In this document: positions 4,926 through 6,057 of the stretch, in pieces
Layout of the letters: each line of letters begins with the position of its first letter
How positions within the stretch are numbered: position 1 is the first letter of the stretch
DNA from: an uncultured Clostridiaceae bacterium
GTDB lineage: Bacteria; Bacillota; Clostridia; Lachnospirales; Lachnospiraceae
NCBI GenBank assembly: GCA_949948825.1
Contig: CATLIJ010000161.1
Location: 1-6,057 of the forward strand
Length of the DNA: 6,057 bases
Direction of reading: 5' to 3'
Translations under genes and position numbers: made by a program
Notes under the pieces: model-generated
Seen by the model: the letters and a program-made list of their open reading frames with translations, nothing else
What the model was told of the DNA's origin: nothing
Database searches by the model: none

Positions 4926-6016
4926 GTGTTTGCAAAGATGGAAAACGTATTTATGATATTGTTCTCAAATCTTCCTTTGACCAGCTGGGAGAAGAGGTTT
5001 CCCGTTTGGAAGCAGTGGGACAGAGGTTTTGTGTTGTCACAGACAGTCATGTGGCTCCGCTTTATTTAGATGAGGTAATGGAGTGTCTTTCTTCCTGCGG
5101 AAAGGTGGATTCTTTTGTATTTCCCGCAGGAGAAGCGCAGAAGAACCTGAATACGGTTCGGGAATTGTATCGTTTTTTGATTCAAAAGCGATATGACCGC
5201 AATGACCTGCTGGTGGCATTGGGAGGTGGCGTAGTAGGTGATTTGTGCGGTTTTGGAGCAGCAACCTTTCTTCGGGGAATCCGTTTTATCCAGGTGCCTA
5301 CCACCTTGCTGTCCCAGGTAGACAGCAGTATTGGCGGCAAGACAGGGGTAGATTTTGATTCCTATAAAAATATGGTAGGAGCTTTTCACATGCCATCTCT
5401 TGTTTATACCAATACAGGAACTCTTCTGACCCTGTCAGAGGAGCAGTATGTCTCTGGCATGGGGGAGATTATCAAACACGGTCTGATTAAAAGCCAGGAA
5501 TATTATCAGTGGATTCAGGAGCATGCAGAAGCCATTCTAAAGCGGGACAGCGAAACCTGCCGTGAGATGATTCTGGAAAGTGACAGGATTAAACGGGATG
5601 TGGTGGAAAAGGACCCCACGGAAAAGGGAGAGCGGGCTCTTCTGAATTTCGGCCATACCCTGGGCCATGCAGTGGAAAAGCTTATGGATTTTCAAATGCT
5701 TCATGGGCAGTGTGTGGCTCTTGGCTGTGTTGGTGCTGCCTGCTTATCAGCAAAGCGAAATCTAATTTCAGAAAAAGATGCCTGGAACATCAGGAAAACC
5801 TTTCTGACCTTTGGCCTGCCGGTAAGCTTAAAAAATTCCGGATTAGATGAAAGGGCTGTCTTGGAGGCCACGAAAAATGATAAAAAAATGGATTCCGGCA
5901 TGATCCGGTTCATTCTTCTCCGTAAAATCGGAGAGGCATTTGTAGATCGTACTGTGACGGACGAGGAAATCCTGAACACTGTGAGACAGCTTTCCGGAGG
6001 GATTTATGGGGAATAA
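4910..6016 (+). CDS. aroB: 3-Dehydroquinate synthase
   Basis: The second enzyme of the shikimate pathway, a cytosolic NAD- and metal-dependent enzyme that cyclises DAHP to 3-dehydroquinate on the way to chorismate and aromatic amino acids. The 368-residue length is typical. Visible motifs are PAGEAQK (72-78), the glycine-rich NAD-binding GGGVVGDLCGF (105-115), the substrate/NAD segment VPTTLLSQVDSSIGGKTGV (129-147) and KNMVGAFHMP (153-162). Metal ligands by alignment with the Aspergillus domain are Glu186 (in SGMGEIIKHG), His249 (in NFGHTLGH) and His265 (in LHGQCVALG); catalytic His253 is also kept. Gln267 replaces the Glu of the common HGE motif, not a metal ligand. The ATG at 4910 has AGGTGA close upstream (about 5 nt). 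The 3' end overlaps the next gene by 11 nt, so the two are coupled. Confidence 0.97.
   Translation: MDDRISVCKDGKRIYDIVLKSSFDQLGEEVSRLEAVGQRFCVVTDSHVAPLYLDEVMECLSSCGKVDSFVFPAGEAQKNLNTVRELYRFLIQKRYDRNDLLVALGGGVVGDLCGFGAATFLRGIRFIQVPTTLLSQVDSSIGGKTGVDFDSYKNMVGAFHMPSLVYTNTGTLLTLSEEQYVSGMGEIIKHGLIKSQEYYQWIQEHAEAILKRDSETCREMILESDRIKRDVVEKDPTEKGERALLNFGHTLGHAVEKLMDFQMLHGQCVALGCVGAACLSAKRNLISEKDAWNIRKTFLTFGLPVSLKNSGLDERAVLEATKNDKKMDSGMIRFILLRKIGEAFVDRTVTDEEILNTVRQLSGGIYGE
5996..6001 (+). promoter_or_regulatory. Ribosome binding site of the gene overlapping the end of aroB
   Basis: GGAGGG inside the last aroB codons ends 4 nt before an ATG at 6006. This strong site supports a real overlapping downstream gene. 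Confidence 0.65.
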
Positions 6017-6057
6017 AGACAGGAACCAGGAAACCAGAGAAAAAATCTCCAACCTTG
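6006..6057 (+). CDS. Start of the next gene, truncated by the window edge (possibly lspA)
   Basis: Seventeen complete codons are visible, starting MGNKDRNQETREKISNL; the frame is open to the edge. The ATG overlaps the end of aroB by 11 nt and has a strong GGAGGG site, so translational coupling is likely. The visible part is hydrophilic and basic/acidic, a plausible cytoplasmic tail of a membrane protein. I recall lspA (prolipoprotein signal peptidase) following aroB or divIVA in related genomes, but nothing in these residues proves it, so no symbol is given. Confidence 0.6.
   Translation, partial: MGNKDRNQETREKISNL

Overview
The window looks like a core chromosomal segment of a Lachnospiraceae-type member of the Clostridia. 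The reasons are strong AGGAGG-type ribosome binding sites, frequent TTG/GTG starts, moderate base composition, protein sequences that align well with Firmicutes families (from memory of B. subtilis homologues), and a rodA-mgsA and yggS-sepF layout I associate with that family. No database was searched. All genes read left to right, and I see no mobile element, tRNA, rRNA or CRISPR array.

Region 1 (1-1504) is the end of a cell-wall operon. It holds the last 33 codons of a SEDS glycosyltransferase (rodA/ftsW family), then methylglyoxal synthase (mgsA), then a D-Ala-D-Ala carboxypeptidase of the S11 family (dacF/dacA-like) that carries a lipobox. The genes are 15 nt apart or overlap. MgsA has Gln where the E. 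coli enzyme has its catalytic Asp71.

Region 2 (1505-2059) is a self-contained single-gene transcription unit. A promoter with a perfect TATAAT box drives a 139-residue P-loop NTPase of unknown function, and the gene is closed by an intrinsic terminator. A 15-bp dyad sits in the promoter spacer.

Region 3 (2088-4738) is a likely operon: a single-pass HlyD-like adaptor without any transporter partner in view, the PLP-binding protein YggS (YlmE), and the FtsZ-anchoring division protein SepF. The adaptor should start at a TTG at 2088, because the more upstream TTG (2058) lies in the U-tract of the preceding terminator.

Region 4 (4739-6057) begins with a 171-nt gap that contains a long, nearly perfect hairpin (25 bp of stem with one 2-nt bulge). 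Then come 3-dehydroquinate synthase (aroB) and the first 17 codons of an overlapping next gene (possibly lspA by context only).

Taken together the genes serve envelope synthesis (SEDS protein, carboxypeptidase), division (SepF, with YggS as its usual neighbour), glycolytic overflow (MgsA) and aromatic amino acid synthesis (AroB). The parts not explained by known families are the small P-loop protein, the orphan adaptor, the hairpin before aroB and the altered active site of MgsA.
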